Positions 35,882-47,773 are shown, counted from the first letter of the stretch. The stretch is 64,000 nt of DNA from Desulfovibrio sp. JY (GCA_021730285.1 CP082962.1:1488001-1552000); one strand, 5' to 3'. Notes: a model not told the origin generated them from the letters alone. Numbers and translations are program-made.

Positions 35882-36282
35882 CCCGCCGGGTGTTTTGGTT
35901 TTTCCTGCCCGTCCTCCTCGTCGCCGTCGGCGCCTGGGCGGCGGAAAGCGGCCGCTCCATGCCGTTCAACAAACAAAACGTGTTCAACTACCTGCAACGG
36001 GTGGACGCGGCCAAGCGCAAGCTGCCGGAGAAAATGTCGGCCGACGAGTACCGGGAACGGGTTTGCGATCTGTACGCCGACACCCTGCGCCAGGGCGGCT
36101 ACGATTTCGAGCACACGGTGCAAAACGCCCTGCAGTTCGCCGCCAAGGGCAACGACAAACTCGACGATCCCCGGTTTCTGTTTCTCGCCGGCGTGTTCCA
36201 GGTGCACCCCGACGTCTACCTGCGCATGAAGCTCATCTCCAAGGCCACCCACAACGACGTGATGCACTATTTCGGACATTAG
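35878..36282 (+). CDS. Small exported protein, coupled to the gene before it
   Basis: A 134-residue protein with a signal peptide (TRRVFWFFLPVLLVAVGAWA) and a helical body containing NVFNYLQRVDAAKRKLP, one Cys and FLFLAGVFQVHPDVYLRM. It starts inside the stop of the previous gene. No family recognised; the two may act as a periplasmic pair. Repeat copy F follows. Confidence 0.7.
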   Translation: MTRRVFWFFLPVLLVAVGAWAAESGRSMPFNKQNVFNYLQRVDAAKRKLPEKMSADEYRERVCDLYADTLRQGGYDFEHTVQNALQFAAKGNDKLDDPRFLFLAGVFQVHPDVYLRMKLISKATHNDVMHYFGH

Positions 36283-36305
36283 TTTTTTGGGAAGGAAGAA
36301 GATGT

Positions 36306-36471
36306 GCGAGAGGGGGACCCTTTTTGAAAAAAGGGTCCCCCTCTCGCGCTCTCCCCTCCCCAAAACTTTTAACGGTTACAGGTGGGGTTCCGGTCACTCA
36401 CTGTACCCGTTGAGAGTCTTTGGAAGGGGGGTCCGGGGGGAGAACCTTTCTTCAGAAAGGGTTCCCCCCGG
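36306..36471. repeat. Dispersed double-hairpin element, copy F
   Basis: The GCGAGAGGGGGACCCTTTTT hairpin (36306-36347) comes first, then the spacer with CCAAAACTTTTAACGGTTAC, then the CCGGGGGG/CCCCCCGG hairpin (36434-36471). The orientation is as copy B and opposite to A and C. It separates convergent genes. Confidence 0.85.
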
Positions 36472-36479
36472 TATCCTTT

Positions 36480-37736
36480 TCAAAGTTCTTTTTGCAGCAA
36501 ACGCAGCAGCAGGCCGTCGAGGGTGTCGGTCAGCGCGGCGCACAGGCCGCCGCCGCCCGGGCCCTGGCCGAAGAGTTCCCGGCGTTCGGCCACGAGGTCG
36601 GGATCGGCCGTGGCCGGGCCGTCGACCAGGGACAGGGTGATCTCGAGGCGTCGGGCCGGGAAGAACGTCTCCAGCCGCGCGGCGAAGTCCTGCATGCGCG
36701 CGGCGAAGTCGCCGCCGACCTCGCGCCAGTAGTTCTGGGCGGCCTCGGTCGGGGGCAGGGCGGCCGCGCCGGCCAGCATGGCGGCCAGGTTGGACAGGGG
36801 AAAGCCGGGCATGCCCGGTCGCCAGCCGAGCAGCCAGGTGTTTCGCGCGAAAAGGAATCGGGCCTGCCGGCCGGCCAGAATGGCGGCGGCCATGGCCTGC
36901 CTGGCCTCGGTCAGGTGCTGGTCATCGAAGCGCGCCGGAGCGGCCGCCGGGTCCCAGGCCGGCACGACGCGGCCGAAGGCGTCGCCGCAGGTGAAAACCG
37001 TGAGCAGATGGGACAGCCAGGCATTGGCCTGGGGCGAATCCGGCGTTTCCAGGTGGGCATGGGACAGGACGTAGCGCCCCTGGCCATAGCGGCCCGAGAG
37101 CATGCAGGCCCCCCCCTCGAGAAAGGCCGGGGTGAGGGTTACGCCGAAGCGCTCGCGGCACTGGTCCAAAAGCGCCTCGGACATGCCGCCAAGGGCGATG
37201 TCGGCCAGAAGCAGGTCCGCTTCGGCCCCGGCATAAGCGGCGACCACGGCCACGTCCGGGTCGGGGCCGTTTTCCGGCGGGCAAAATCCGGCCGGCCACC
37301 AGACCGGGGCGGCCAGGGCCGGGGGAACGTCGGGCGGGGTCAGGCGCGAATCCGGGTCCAGGCGCAGCCGCACGTGGCCGCTGACCAGATGATCGAGGCG
37401 GTCGGCGAAGGTCCGGCGCGTCCAGGAGCAAAGGGCCAGTCCGTCGGGGTGGGACAGGGCCAGTCCGGCCCCGCCGCAAAAGCCGCAGTAGACGCCGCCT
37501 TTGGCCACGTAGTCGCGGATGGCCGCCGTGCCGGCCGGCCCCAGGGCGGCGAATTTGCGCCGGGCGAATCCGCCGGGCACGAACAGCGCGGTCGGCGGCT
37601 CGCGCCAAAGCGCCCCGGCGGCGACCTGCGCGCAACTGACGGGACGCGCGTCGGCGCCCAGGGCGGCGAGCCCTCGGCACAACAGCAATCCCCACAAGTA
37701 CGAATGGTCCCACAGGACGAAAAACCGCGCGGCCAT
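36480..37736 (-). CDS. BPL_N (biotin-protein-ligase N-terminal) domain protein
   Basis: A 418-residue cytoplasmic protein. Its first half is a glutamine-amidotransferase-like fold as found at the N-terminus of some biotin-protein ligases: RFFVLWDHSYLWGLLLCRGL, ALFVPGGFARRKFAAL and IRDYVAKGGVYCGFCGGAGLAL, where the Cys holds the nucleophile position. The second half has no ligase motif that I can see, so this is probably not a working biotin ligase. The ATG at 37736 was chosen as the first with the fold intact. It diverges from valS. Function unknown. Confidence 0.7.
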   Translation of the reverse strand: MAARFFVLWDHSYLWGLLLCRGLAALGADARPVSCAQVAAGALWREPPTALFVPGGFARRKFAALGPAGTAAIRDYVAKGGVYCGFCGGAGLALSHPDGLALCSWTRRTFADRLDHLVSGHVRLRLDPDSRLTPPDVPPALAAPVWWPAGFCPPENGPDPDVAVVAAYAGAEADLLLADIALGGMSEALLDQCRERFGVTLTPAFLEGGACMLSGRYGQGRYVLSHAHLETPDSPQANAWLSHLLTVFTCGDAFGRVVPAWDPAAAPARFDDQHLTEARQAMAAAILAGRQARFLFARNTWLLGWRPGMPGFPLSNLAAMLAGAAALPPTEAAQNYWREVGGDFAARMQDFAARLETFFPARRLEITLSLVDGPATADPDLVAERRELFGQGPGGGGLCAALTDTLDGLLLRLLQKEL

Positions 37737-37830
37737 GGGGCAACCTAGCGTCTCGGCGCGTGGGCGGCAAGGCGCTAGGCCGAACGCGGGCGCGGGACAG
37801 TGACAACCGCGGCGATCTTTTGTATCCAAG

Positions 37831-37863
37831 GCCGCTTGAGCGGCGCTTTTGCGCCGCCTTTTT
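37831..37863 (+). promoter_or_regulatory. Possible transcription attenuator in the valS leader
   Basis: GCGGCGC (37840-37846) pairs with GCGCCGC (37851-37857) and is followed by CTTTTT, the form of an intrinsic terminator, only 14 bases before the valS start. An upstream GCCGC (37831-37835) can instead pair with GCGGC (37840-37844), which is shared with the terminator stem. Two exclusive structures of this kind could switch valS transcription. No T-box features were seen. Confidence 0.5.
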
Positions 37864-37877
37864 CCAAGGAGCGCAGC

Positions 37878-40547
<2,670 letters not shown>

Positions 40548-40565
40548 ACGGCCTTTTCTTCCATT

Positions 40566-40617
40566 GAAACGACAAACGCCGGGCGGTTCCGAAGAACCGC
40601 CCGGCGTTTGTCGTTTC
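40566..40617 (+). terminator. Strong hairpin after valS
   Basis: A perfect 24-bp stem (40566-40589 with 40594-40617) closes on a CGAA loop, 18 bases past the valS stop. There is little T run, but such a stem should halt or protect transcripts from both sides; the Rrf2 gene converges on it. Confidence 0.75.
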
Positions 40618-40718
40618 ATGCCCCTTGGGATTCCCCGCCGGAATCCAAATGAACTGCAGCGCACTTCTTCCGGTCAACGCGCTTGTCGTGCCAACCGGAA
40701 AAGCAAAGTCCCGTCGGG

Positions 40719-41207
40719 TTAAAGCGACCGTATCCAGGCCGCCATGGCCTGCCGCTTGCCCTCGGAAAAGCCGCCTTGGACCTGCGCATGGAGCCAGCCC
40801 AGGCTCCTGGCGCGCAGCTTGTCGCGAAAAGCCTCCTCGGCCTCCTGCATCACCACCTTGATCAGACAGGGGCACTTGCCCGAAAACACGGAGGAACCGT
40901 CCTCGAAGATGTTCTTCTGGCGGATCTCGGCGCACTGAAAGAAAAACGACACCCCTTCCACCGCTTCCACCACGTCCCAAAACGTCACCTCGTCCGCCGG
41001 CCGGGCCAGCTCGTAGCCGCCCTTCACCCCGGAGACGGACCGGACGATGCCCGCCTTGCGCAGCTTGGAAAAAATCTTCGAAAGATAGCTTTCGGTGATA
41101 TCATGGAGTCCGGCCAACTGCCGAATCCCCACCGTCGTGCCGGAGGGCAGGTCGATCATATAAAAAAGAGAATGAAATGCGTATTCTACGCCAACACTGA
41201 ATTGCAC
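40719..41207 (-). CDS. Rrf2-family transcriptional regulator
   Basis: A 162-residue regulator with the typical QFSVGVEYAFHSLFYMIDLP start, recognition helix ITESYLSKIFSKLRKAGIV and wing SVSGVKGGYELARPADEV. Cysteines (FFQCAEIR and SGKCPCL) could hold a redox or Fe-S ligand set. The GTG start at 41207 has GGGAGG seven bases upstream and is where the family normally begins; the open frame continues upstream but is not family-like. It diverges from the FMN-binding protein gene, with a palindromic operator between. Confidence 0.9.
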   Translation of the reverse strand: MQFSVGVEYAFHSLFYMIDLPSGTTVGIRQLAGLHDITESYLSKIFSKLRKAGIVRSVSGVKGGYELARPADEVTFWDVVEAVEGVSFFFQCAEIRQKNIFEDGSSVFSGKCPCLIKVVMQEAEEAFRDKLRARSLGWLHAQVQGGFSEGKRQAMAAWIRSL

Positions 41208-41265
41208 CGGCCGCCTCCCTGCCTTTGAACTGCCCCCCCAAATACCCGGCGTCGACGGTTTTGTC

Positions 41266-41314
41266 TTGACCCGGCCCGACTGCCTTATTATGGATATCAA
41301 CGACAATTATTGTC
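41266..41314 (+). promoter_or_regulatory. Promoter of the FMN-binding protein gene with a probable Rrf2 operator
   Basis: TTGACC (41266-41271) and TATGGA (41289-41294) are 17 bases apart. The perfect palindrome GACAATTATTGTC (41302-41314) covers the expected start point, with outer ATGGA/TCCAT pairing around it. Rrf2 binding here would repress the FMN-binding protein; the neighbouring divergent Rrf2 gene may be co-regulated. Confidence 0.55.
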
Positions 41315-41344
41315 CATGATTATTTTACCCCAAGGAGTCGCAAG

Positions 41345-41716
41345 ATGTTCACGGAGACCTTTCACGAAGTCCTCGGCAAGGAAGGCGTGGTTTCCATCGT
41401 GACCTGCGCCGACGGCGAAGCCCACGTGGTCAATACCTGGAATTCCTACCTGGTTTCGCCCAGAGACGGCACGCTGCTCATTCCCGCCTGGAAGATGCGG
41501 GAAACGGAGCGCAAGACGCAAGGCAACGACGCCGTGCAGTTGACCCTCGGCAGCAAGGAAGTCGCCGGCCTGCGGGGACCGGGCACGGGGTTCCACCTGC
41601 GCGGCACAGCCCGCTTTCTGCGCTCGGGTCCGGAATTCGATCTCATGAAGGAAAAGTTTCCTTTCACCACCCGCGTGCTGGAGGTCACCGTCACCTCGTT
41701 GCAGCAAACCCTGTAA
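41345..41716 (+). CDS. Small FMN-binding protein (flavin electron carrier)
   Basis: A 123-residue flavoprotein of the PNPOx-like split-barrel fold, closely like the dimeric FMN-binding protein described in Desulfovibrio vulgaris: MFTETFHEVLGKEGVVSIVT, HVVNTWNSYL, LGSKEVAGLRGPGTGFHLRG and the C-terminal VTVTSLQQTL follow that protein as I recall it. It probably carries electrons or scavenges FMN in the cytoplasm. The ribosome site AAGGAG lies just before ATG 41345. It is divergent from, and probably controlled by, the Rrf2 regulator. Confidence 0.92.
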   Translation: MFTETFHEVLGKEGVVSIVTCADGEAHVVNTWNSYLVSPRDGTLLIPAWKMRETERKTQGNDAVQLTLGSKEVAGLRGPGTGFHLRGTARFLRSGPEFDLMKEKFPFTTRVLEVTVTSLQQTL

Positions 41717-41812
41717 CCGGTGCTTCCTCCCTGTCAAAACAAGCAGGCCGGCCCGACCGCCGACGCGCGTCAGCGAACGGACCGGCCCCGCGGAAACACC
41801 CGGGCGTTCGGG

Positions 41813-43999
41813 CTAGCCCCTGGGCAGCGCCCGAGTCTTTCTGATTCTGGCGGGCGCGTGCGCAGCAGACGCTTCTTCGCCGCGCATTTCGGCGATAAGC
41901 CGCGTCAGCACGGCCGACTGCTCGGCCAGGCCGGAAACGGCCTGGGCCGATTGCCGCATGCCTTCCGAGGCTTCGAGGGAAATCCGGTTGATGTCGTCGA
42001 TGCTGCGGTTGATCTCTTCGCTCGTGGCCGATTGCTGCTCCGAGGCCGTGGCAATGGACTGGATCTGGCTCGCCACCATGTCGGCCAGGGACACGATTTC
42101 GTTGAGCGCCTCCCCGGACTGGTTGGCGCGCTGCGTCGTGTCCGCGATGGTTTCCACCGTTTGCTTGACCTTGTCCACGTTGCTGGCCGCGCCCTGCTGG
42201 ATGCCGGTGACCGCCTGGCCCACCTCCTTGGTGGCGTTCATGGTCTTTTCGGCCAGCTTTCTGACTTCGTCGGCAACGACCGCGAAACCGCGCCCGGCGT
42301 CGCCGGCCCGGGCCGCCTCGATGGCGGCGTTAAGGGCCAGCAGGTTGGTCTGGTCCGCGATGTCGGAGATGACGTTCATGATCGCGCCGATGCCGCTGGC
42401 CCGCTCGCCGAGCGTTTCCATGTCGCGCTGCAACTCCCGGGCGTGGCTTTGCACCGTGTCGATGCCGCGCACGACCTCGCCCACGACCTCCTTGCCGCGC
42501 AGGGCCTTCTCCTTGGCCTGGTCGGCGGTGCCGGCGGCCATGGAGGCGTTCTTGGCCACCTCGAGCACGGTGGAATTCATCTCTTCCATGGCCGTGGCGG
42601 TCTCGGCCGCGCTTTGGGATTGCTGGGACGCGCCGTTGCTGGCCTGTTCGATCTGGGCCGAGAGTTCTTCCGAGGCGGTGGCCGTGGTCTGGGCCACCTC
42701 CTGCAAGGTGACGGCGGCGGTCAGCATGGCGTCGCGCTGGGAAGTGGCCTCGCGCTGGGCCGCTTCGGCCCGGTCCATGGCTTGTCTGGCCTTGGCCGCC
42801 TCTTCGGCCGCCTCGGCCGACCGGGCGTCGGCTTCCTTGATGCGTTCCTTGAGGCGTTCCACCATGGTGCGCAGGCTGTCGGCGAGCTTGCCCACCTCGT
42901 CGCCCTGGTGGATGTCGAGCACGCCGTCCAGGTCGCCGCCGGCCACCCGGTCGGCAAAGACCACGCTGGACAGGATCGGCCGGGTGATGGCCCGGGTCAG
43001 GGAGAACGCGACGCCGATGCAAAGGAGCAGGGCGGCGACGAGGCCGGAAATCATGATGGTGCTTGCCGTCTCGAGTTCGGCCACGGCCGCGTCGGACAGC
43101 CGCTGGGTGTTGGTCATGCCCGCCTTGGCCATGTCCATGGCCAGGCTCTCGATGTTGGCCGCCGCTTCGTCGCGCTTGACGCCCAGCTCGGCCAGGGCGG
43201 CCATGCCGGCGTCAAACGCGGTCATGGCCGCCTTGTACTGGTTCAGGGACTGCCCGACATCGGCGATTTCCTTCTGGTCTTCCAGCTTGCGCGTGAGGGA
43301 ACCCAGGTGTTTTACCACCGCCTCCGCCTTGGGAAACAGTTGCAGCGCCTCGGTCCGGATGCTGCGGTCACCCACGGCCTGGGACTTGAAGTTGCGCACC
43401 CGGATGTCGAAGCCGAGCCGCGTGATGTCGGCCACATCGGACAGCTTGGACAACCGCTCGGCCAGTGCGGCGCCGTCCGCCCCGGCCTTGATTTCCTCGG
43501 CGAACTGCTTTTTCTGGCTGACCGAAAGCTGTTCCACGCTTTGGACGAAATCCGCCGCCGCCGTATCCATGGCCTTGCGCGCGCCGGCCAGGGCCTTGAT
43601 CCTCGTTTCGGTTTCCCCGGCCAGGGCAATGTAGTCATCGGCCGCGGCCCCGACTTTGGGCAGGTCCGCCCGCAAGCGCACCAGATCGGGATATTGGGTG
43701 GAAAGGTCCTTGGCCTGGGCCAGGGCCTTGCGCACGGCCTCGATCTGTTTCTTGGCCTGTTCCCGATAGCTCTCCTCCATGCTCAAGGAATAGCCGCGCA
43801 TGGCGTACATGGTGAGCAAGGATGTCCGTTCGATTTCATTGGCGATGCCCGTTTCGGGGATGTATTGGCTTGAAAGCTTTTCGGAAGTTTTTTCCACGGT
43901 GCGCATGTTGAAGACGCCGAGCAGGCCGAGAGCGCAGGCTATGAGAATGAGGCAGCCGAAGCCGATGCCTATCTTGAGGCCGAGTTTCATGTTCTTCAT
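41813..43999 (-). CDS. Methyl-accepting chemotaxis protein
   Basis: A 728-residue inner-membrane chemoreceptor: TM1 about 8-28, a large periplasmic helical-bundle sensor (about 30-310), TM2 about 315-335, HAMP, and a cytoplasmic signalling domain with the hairpin tip [20 protein letters not shown] and [19 protein letters not shown], the CheA/CheW contact site. [20 protein letters not shown] and similar stretches carry methylation-type Glu/Gln pairs. The start is ATG 43999 with GAGGAAC upstream. The ligand is unknown. It is convergent with the FMN-binding protein gene. Confidence 0.96.
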   Translation of the reverse strand: MKNMKLGLKIGIGFGCLILIACALGLLGVFNMRTVEKTSEKLSSQYIPETGIANEIERTSLLTMYAMRGYSLSMEESYREQAKKQIEAVRKALAQAKDLSTQYPDLVRLRADLPKVGAAADDYIALAGETETRIKALAGARKAMDTAAADFVQSVEQLSVSQKKQFAEEIKAGADGAALAERLSKLSDVADITRLGFDIRVRNFKSQAVGDRSIRTEALQLFPKAEAVVKHLGSLTRKLEDQKEIADVGQSLNQYKAAMTAFDAGMAALAELGVKRDEAAANIESLAMDMAKAGMTNTQRLSDAAVAELETASTIMISGLVAALLLCIGVAFSLTRAITRPILSSVVFADRVAGGDLDGVLDIHQGDEVGKLADSLRTMVERLKERIKEADARSAEAAEEAAKARQAMDRAEAAQREATSQRDAMLTAAVTLQEVAQTTATASEELSAQIEQASNGASQQSQSAAETATAMEEMNSTVLEVAKNASMAAGTADQAKEKALRGKEVVGEVVRGIDTVQSHARELQRDMETLGERASGIGAIMNVISDIADQTNLLALNAAIEAARAGDAGRGFAVVADEVRKLAEKTMNATKEVGQAVTGIQQGAASNVDKVKQTVETIADTTQRANQSGEALNEIVSLADMVASQIQSIATASEQQSATSEEINRSIDDINRISLEASEGMRQSAQAVSGLAEQSAVLTRLIAEMRGEEASAAHAPARIRKTRALPRG

Positions 44000-44281
44000 G
44001 CGAAGTTCCTCTGTGCTAAAGTCAGTTCCAGCCCGGGCATCCCCATCCATCAATACTTTGAAACGAATGTTATAATATGTCTTACTTTACTGAATGAATC
44101 TATTTTGCCCGATGCCGTTAAAAAAAACAATAGCATCACCCCGGCAGCTGCAATGCCTGGCCGTCGTCCATAACCCAGCGCCAGGATGCGACGGCCTGTC
44201 GCTATCCTGCATTGTTTTGGAAAAAGCGGTTAGCCGGGGAAGACGGACGTCGGACCCGGCGCGGCGGAGAAAATTCTCCGG

Positions 44282-46711
44282 CTACGGCGCGGAAGGCTCC
44301 TGGCCGCACGCCCCGGTGTGGAGCATGCGCTCCACAGCCTCCCGGGCGATGGGGCGCGAGAAAAGAAACCCCTGCCCGGACTCGCAGGCGAAATCGTTGA
44401 GCACCGCCGACTGCGCCTCCAGCTCCACGCCCTCGGCCACCACGTCGAGGCCCAGGCTGTGGGCCAGGGCTACCACCGCGCCGACGATCTTGCGGTTCTC
44501 GTTGGCCTCGATCTCGCTGACGAAGGTGCGGTCGACCTTCAACGTATCGATGGGGAAGCGCTGGAGATAGGACAGCGACGAGTAGCCGGTGCCGAAATCG
44601 TCCACCGACAGGCGCACGCCAAGCTCCTTGAGGCGCTTGAGCCGCAGGATCGACACCTCCGGGTTGTCCATGATGACCGTTTCCGTGATTTCGAGCTTGA
44701 GCACGCGCGGATCGAGTCCGGTGCTCCGCAGGATACGCTCCACGTCCTCGACCAGGGTCGGCTGGGTGAGCTGCTTGGCCGACAGGTTCACGCTCATGGA
44801 CATGCCCCGCACCTGGGGAAAGTCCGCCTGCCAGCAAACCATGGTCCGACAGGCCTCTTCCAGCACCCACAGCCCCAGCGGCACGATCAGCCCGGTATCC
44901 TCGGCCACGGGGATGAAATCCTTTGGCGCGGCCACGCCTTTGTCCGGACGCCGCCAGCGCACCAGCGCCTCGAAGCCTTGCAGGCTGCGGTCGGAAAGCG
45001 ACAGGATCGGCTGGTAGTCGAGGAAGAATTCCCCCCGGTCAAGCGCCAGGCGCAAGGCGCTTTCCAGGTCCATCAGCCGGATGGCGTCTTCGAGCATGCG
45101 GGTGTTGAAGACCTTGAAGCGGTTTCTGCCCTCGCCCTTGGCCCGGTGCAGGGCGATGTTGGCGTTGCGCAGGAGCTCCTCGGGCTTGTCGTAGAGGCAG
45201 GGGCTGATGACGATGCCCATGGAGCAGGTGACGTGGATGTCGTGGTCGCAGAACTGGAAGACTTCCCCGACGGCGCTGCGGATGCGTTTGACGATGCGCA
45301 CGATCTCCCGGTAGGAGCCGGTTTCCTCGAGCAGCACCACGAATTCGTCGCCGCCCAGGCGCGAGACCGTGTCCAGCCCGCGCACGCATTCCCGAAGCCG
45401 CTTGGACACGCCCTCCAGGAGCCTGTCCCCCATGTGGTGGCCCAGGCTGTCGTTTATGACCTTGAACCGGTCGAGGTCGAGGAAGATCACGGCGTACTGG
45501 TAGTTGTCGCGGCGTTTGGAGCGCTCGATGGCCTGGCGGATGCGGTCCAGGCACAGGGAGCGGTTGGGCAGGCCGGTCAGCGGATCGTGGAAGGCCATGT
45601 GGGCCAGCTGGCTTTCCAGGCGTTTGCGGTCGGTGATGTCCGTGACGAGTCCGCCGGCCAGGCGCGAGTCCTCGTCGTGGCCCATGGGAAAAAGCGCCAG
45701 CAGCAGCGTCTTGTCCGCGCCGCCGATGGATACGGTCGCTTCCTTTTTGACCGGCTCGTTCCAGGCGATGACCCGGCTGGCGTCGCGCGACAGGGCGGTG
45801 GCCAGCTCCTCGGGCAGGGCGTCGGCCACGGGCACGCCATGGGCCGGCGGGCCGCACAGGCCGAAAATGCCCCAGGCGGCGGCATTGGCCGCCAGCAGCC
45901 GGTCCTCGGCGTCGAGCACGAAAAACCCATCGGGACAACGTCCCAGTTCCAGGTCCGGCTGGTCCGGCCGCAGGTCCGGGGCGCGGGCGGGACAGGCCTC
46001 GAGCAGCAGCCGGGGGCCGTCGTCGGCGGGCAGGGGAACGAAGGTGAGGGCCAGGGGGATGGCGCGGCCGTCCGGCAGACGGCCCAGGACGCGGGCGCGG
46101 GTCGTTTCCCCGCCAAGGGCCGCGGGAAGCAGCGGCGATACCTGGCTCCAGGCCTCCGGGCCCAGGACGGCCTCGAGGGAGGCGTCGGCCAGGCTTCCGG
46201 GCAGGCGGGCAAAGAGCTTTTCCCCGGCCGGATTGGCGTCGAGCAGCCGGCCGTCCGCGTCGAGCAGGAACTGGGCCGTGGTCGCGGCGGCGAACACGGC
46301 GCGGCTTTGGGCCTGGCCCTTGGCCAGGGCCCTGTCCAGTCGCTGGCGGGCCAGGCTGGTTTCCACGGCGGCCAGGAGCGTCTGGTCGTCCGGCGGATGG
46401 GACAGGAGGAAGGTGACCTGGGCCCGGCGCTCCGGTTCGAGCCGGCAGGCGTCGCCGTTTCGGGCCAGGAGAATAACGGGGATGTCGTGCCCTTCGCGCA
46501 GCAGCCCGGCCGCGTCCGCGCCGTCGCAGGCCCCTTCGAGGTCGAGGCGCAGGACGGCCAGGTCCGGCCGGTCGGCATCCGCCTGTTCCAGGGTCTCCCG
46601 GCAGGACGCCGTGGGCCCGAGCGGCACGTAGCCGTTTTTATCGAGGAGCCCGGCCAGATATGCGGCCGCGGCACGGTCCTGCTCGCCGATCAGAATGCGG
46701 GGAGGCGTCAT
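44282..46711 (-). CDS. GGDEF-EAL protein with a degenerate receiver domain
   Basis: An 809-residue c-di-GMP protein with the same plan as 19129: receiver-like domain (about 1-125), PAS-like domains (about 135-360), GGDEF (about 370-535) with intact RLGGDEF near 450, and EAL (about 550-800) with EALVRW, NLSAKQL, EITETVIM, DDFGTGYSS, KVDRTFV and AEGVEL. The receiver has lost its key residues: the acidic pair reads GEQD, the phospho-acceptor position is Arg55 in AVLRLDLEG, the Thr is Ala in ILLARN and the Lys is replaced in FLLSHPP. It therefore cannot be a normal phosphorylated regulator. A second, diverged PAS runs FFVLDAEDRLLAANAAAWGI. Confidence 0.92.
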   Translation of the reverse strand: MTPPRILIGEQDRAAAAYLAGLLDKNGYVPLGPTASCRETLEQADADRPDLAVLRLDLEGACDGADAAGLLREGHDIPVILLARNGDACRLEPERRAQVTFLLSHPPDDQTLLAAVETSLARQRLDRALAKGQAQSRAVFAAATTAQFLLDADGRLLDANPAGEKLFARLPGSLADASLEAVLGPEAWSQVSPLLPAALGGETTRARVLGRLPDGRAIPLALTFVPLPADDGPRLLLEACPARAPDLRPDQPDLELGRCPDGFFVLDAEDRLLAANAAAWGIFGLCGPPAHGVPVADALPEELATALSRDASRVIAWNEPVKKEATVSIGGADKTLLLALFPMGHDEDSRLAGGLVTDITDRKRLESQLAHMAFHDPLTGLPNRSLCLDRIRQAIERSKRRDNYQYAVIFLDLDRFKVINDSLGHHMGDRLLEGVSKRLRECVRGLDTVSRLGGDEFVVLLEETGSYREIVRIVKRIRSAVGEVFQFCDHDIHVTCSMGIVISPCLYDKPEELLRNANIALHRAKGEGRNRFKVFNTRMLEDAIRLMDLESALRLALDRGEFFLDYQPILSLSDRSLQGFEALVRWRRPDKGVAAPKDFIPVAEDTGLIVPLGLWVLEEACRTMVCWQADFPQVRGMSMSVNLSAKQLTQPTLVEDVERILRSTGLDPRVLKLEITETVIMDNPEVSILRLKRLKELGVRLSVDDFGTGYSSLSYLQRFPIDTLKVDRTFVSEIEANENRKIVGAVVALAHSLGLDVVAEGVELEAQSAVLNDFACESGQGFLFSRPIAREAVERMLHTGACGQEPSAP

Positions 46712-46840
46712 GAAAACTCCCTGCCACGCAAAAGCAGCGTGTTATGATGCCGCCGGGGAGTCCGGCAACGTCATAGCGGCATGGTAGCGCAGGAAGGTTT
46801 CTTCACGCAACCGTCATGAAGCGTGTTGGCCGGGCGGTCG

Positions 46841-47341
46841 CTAATTGGTGGGGTACCACAACTTGATGGACGAGCCCTTGTCCCCCGGCTTTTGGGCCAT
46901 GTGGAATTCGTACCGGGCCGTATCGTCGGTGAGCCGGAAGATGGCCGTGCCCACGTTGCCCTTGACCATGCTTTGGAAATGCAGGGACTGGCAGTCGTCG
47001 TCGAGGGCTTTGCCCGTGGCGTCGAAACGGGACATGCAGATGCGAAGCAGCGGATTGGCCTGGTCGCTTAAAAGCGAGTCCATGCTGGAGGGCGGTTTGC
47101 GCCGCAGTTCCGCCGTAACGATGACTTCCTTGTACGGCACCTTTTGCAGCGTCACCTTGTCGCCGGTGGGCACGTATTTTTCCTCGGTGCGCATCCGCTC
47201 CTCGATGTCCGTCACCTTGACGAAGTCGCTGCGCAACTCCTTGTAACGCGTCAGGTCGGATGCGCCGGCCAGGCGGGGACACAGGGCCGCCGCGAAAAGC
47301 AGGGTCAAAACCAGGACGGGCAGGTGACGCAACGGGATCAT
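46841..47341 (-). CDS. Exported protein of unknown function
   Basis: A 166-residue protein with a signal peptide (LPVLVLTLLFAAALCPRLAG, cleavage near 27) and a soluble domain with two cysteines (RICMSRFD and DDDCQSLHF) that may form a disulfide. GGAGGTG sits ten bases before the ATG. It follows the CBS-pair gene by 39 bases on the same strand. No family recognised. Confidence 0.72.
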   Translation of the reverse strand: MIPLRHLPVLVLTLLFAAALCPRLAGASDLTRYKELRSDFVKVTDIEERMRTEEKYVPTGDKVTLQKVPYKEVIVTAELRRKPPSSMDSLLSDQANPLLRICMSRFDATGKALDDDCQSLHFQSMVKGNVGTAIFRLTDDTARYEFHMAQKPGDKGSSIKLWYPTN

Positions 47342-47380
47342 GGGGGGACACCTCCGTTTGGCTTGCGACCGGTCGCGCCG

Positions 47381-47773
47381 TTACGATTCGTCGCGCCGGG
47401 GAGCGATGGGGAAAATGGCGAGTTTGAGAAAATCGGTTTCCGTGATGATGCCGACCAGTCGGTCGTTCTCGACCACGGGCAGACAGCCGAACTTGTTGTA
47501 GATCATGGTTTCGGCCGCCGCGCGTAGGGCCGTGTCCGGGGAAACGGTCACGAGGTCGGTGCGCATGACGTCCTTAAGCGCCGTGACCGGGTCCTTCCTG
47601 TTTTCCAGGGACAGCAGGTCGCGCTGGGTCACGAGCCCCACGAGTTGTCCGTCTTCGTCCGTGACCGGGATATGGCGGACGAAAAGCTCCTGCATGAGGG
47701 ACATGGCGTCGGCCAGACTGTCCGACTCGCGCAGGCAGCGCAATTGGCTGGTCATCAGATCGGCTACAAGCAT
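47381..47773 (-). CDS. CBS-pair protein
   Basis: A 130-residue stand-alone Bateman module: CBS1 about 5-60 (LADAMSLMQELFVRHIPVTD) and CBS2 about 70-120 (RAAAETMIYNKFGCLPVVEN). It probably binds an adenine nucleotide as a regulator of another protein. The exported protein follows on the same strand. Confidence 0.88.
   Translation of the reverse strand: MLVADLMTSQLRCLRESDSLADAMSLMQELFVRHIPVTDEDGQLVGLVTQRDLLSLENRKDPVTALKDVMRTDLVTVSPDTALRAAAETMIYNKFGCLPVVENDRLVGIITETDFLKLAIFPIAPRRDES

Noticed and set aside
41286-41291. TATTAT as the -10 box of the FMN-binding protein promoter
   Set aside because: It lies only 14 bases from the -35 box; TATGGA at 17 bases fits better.
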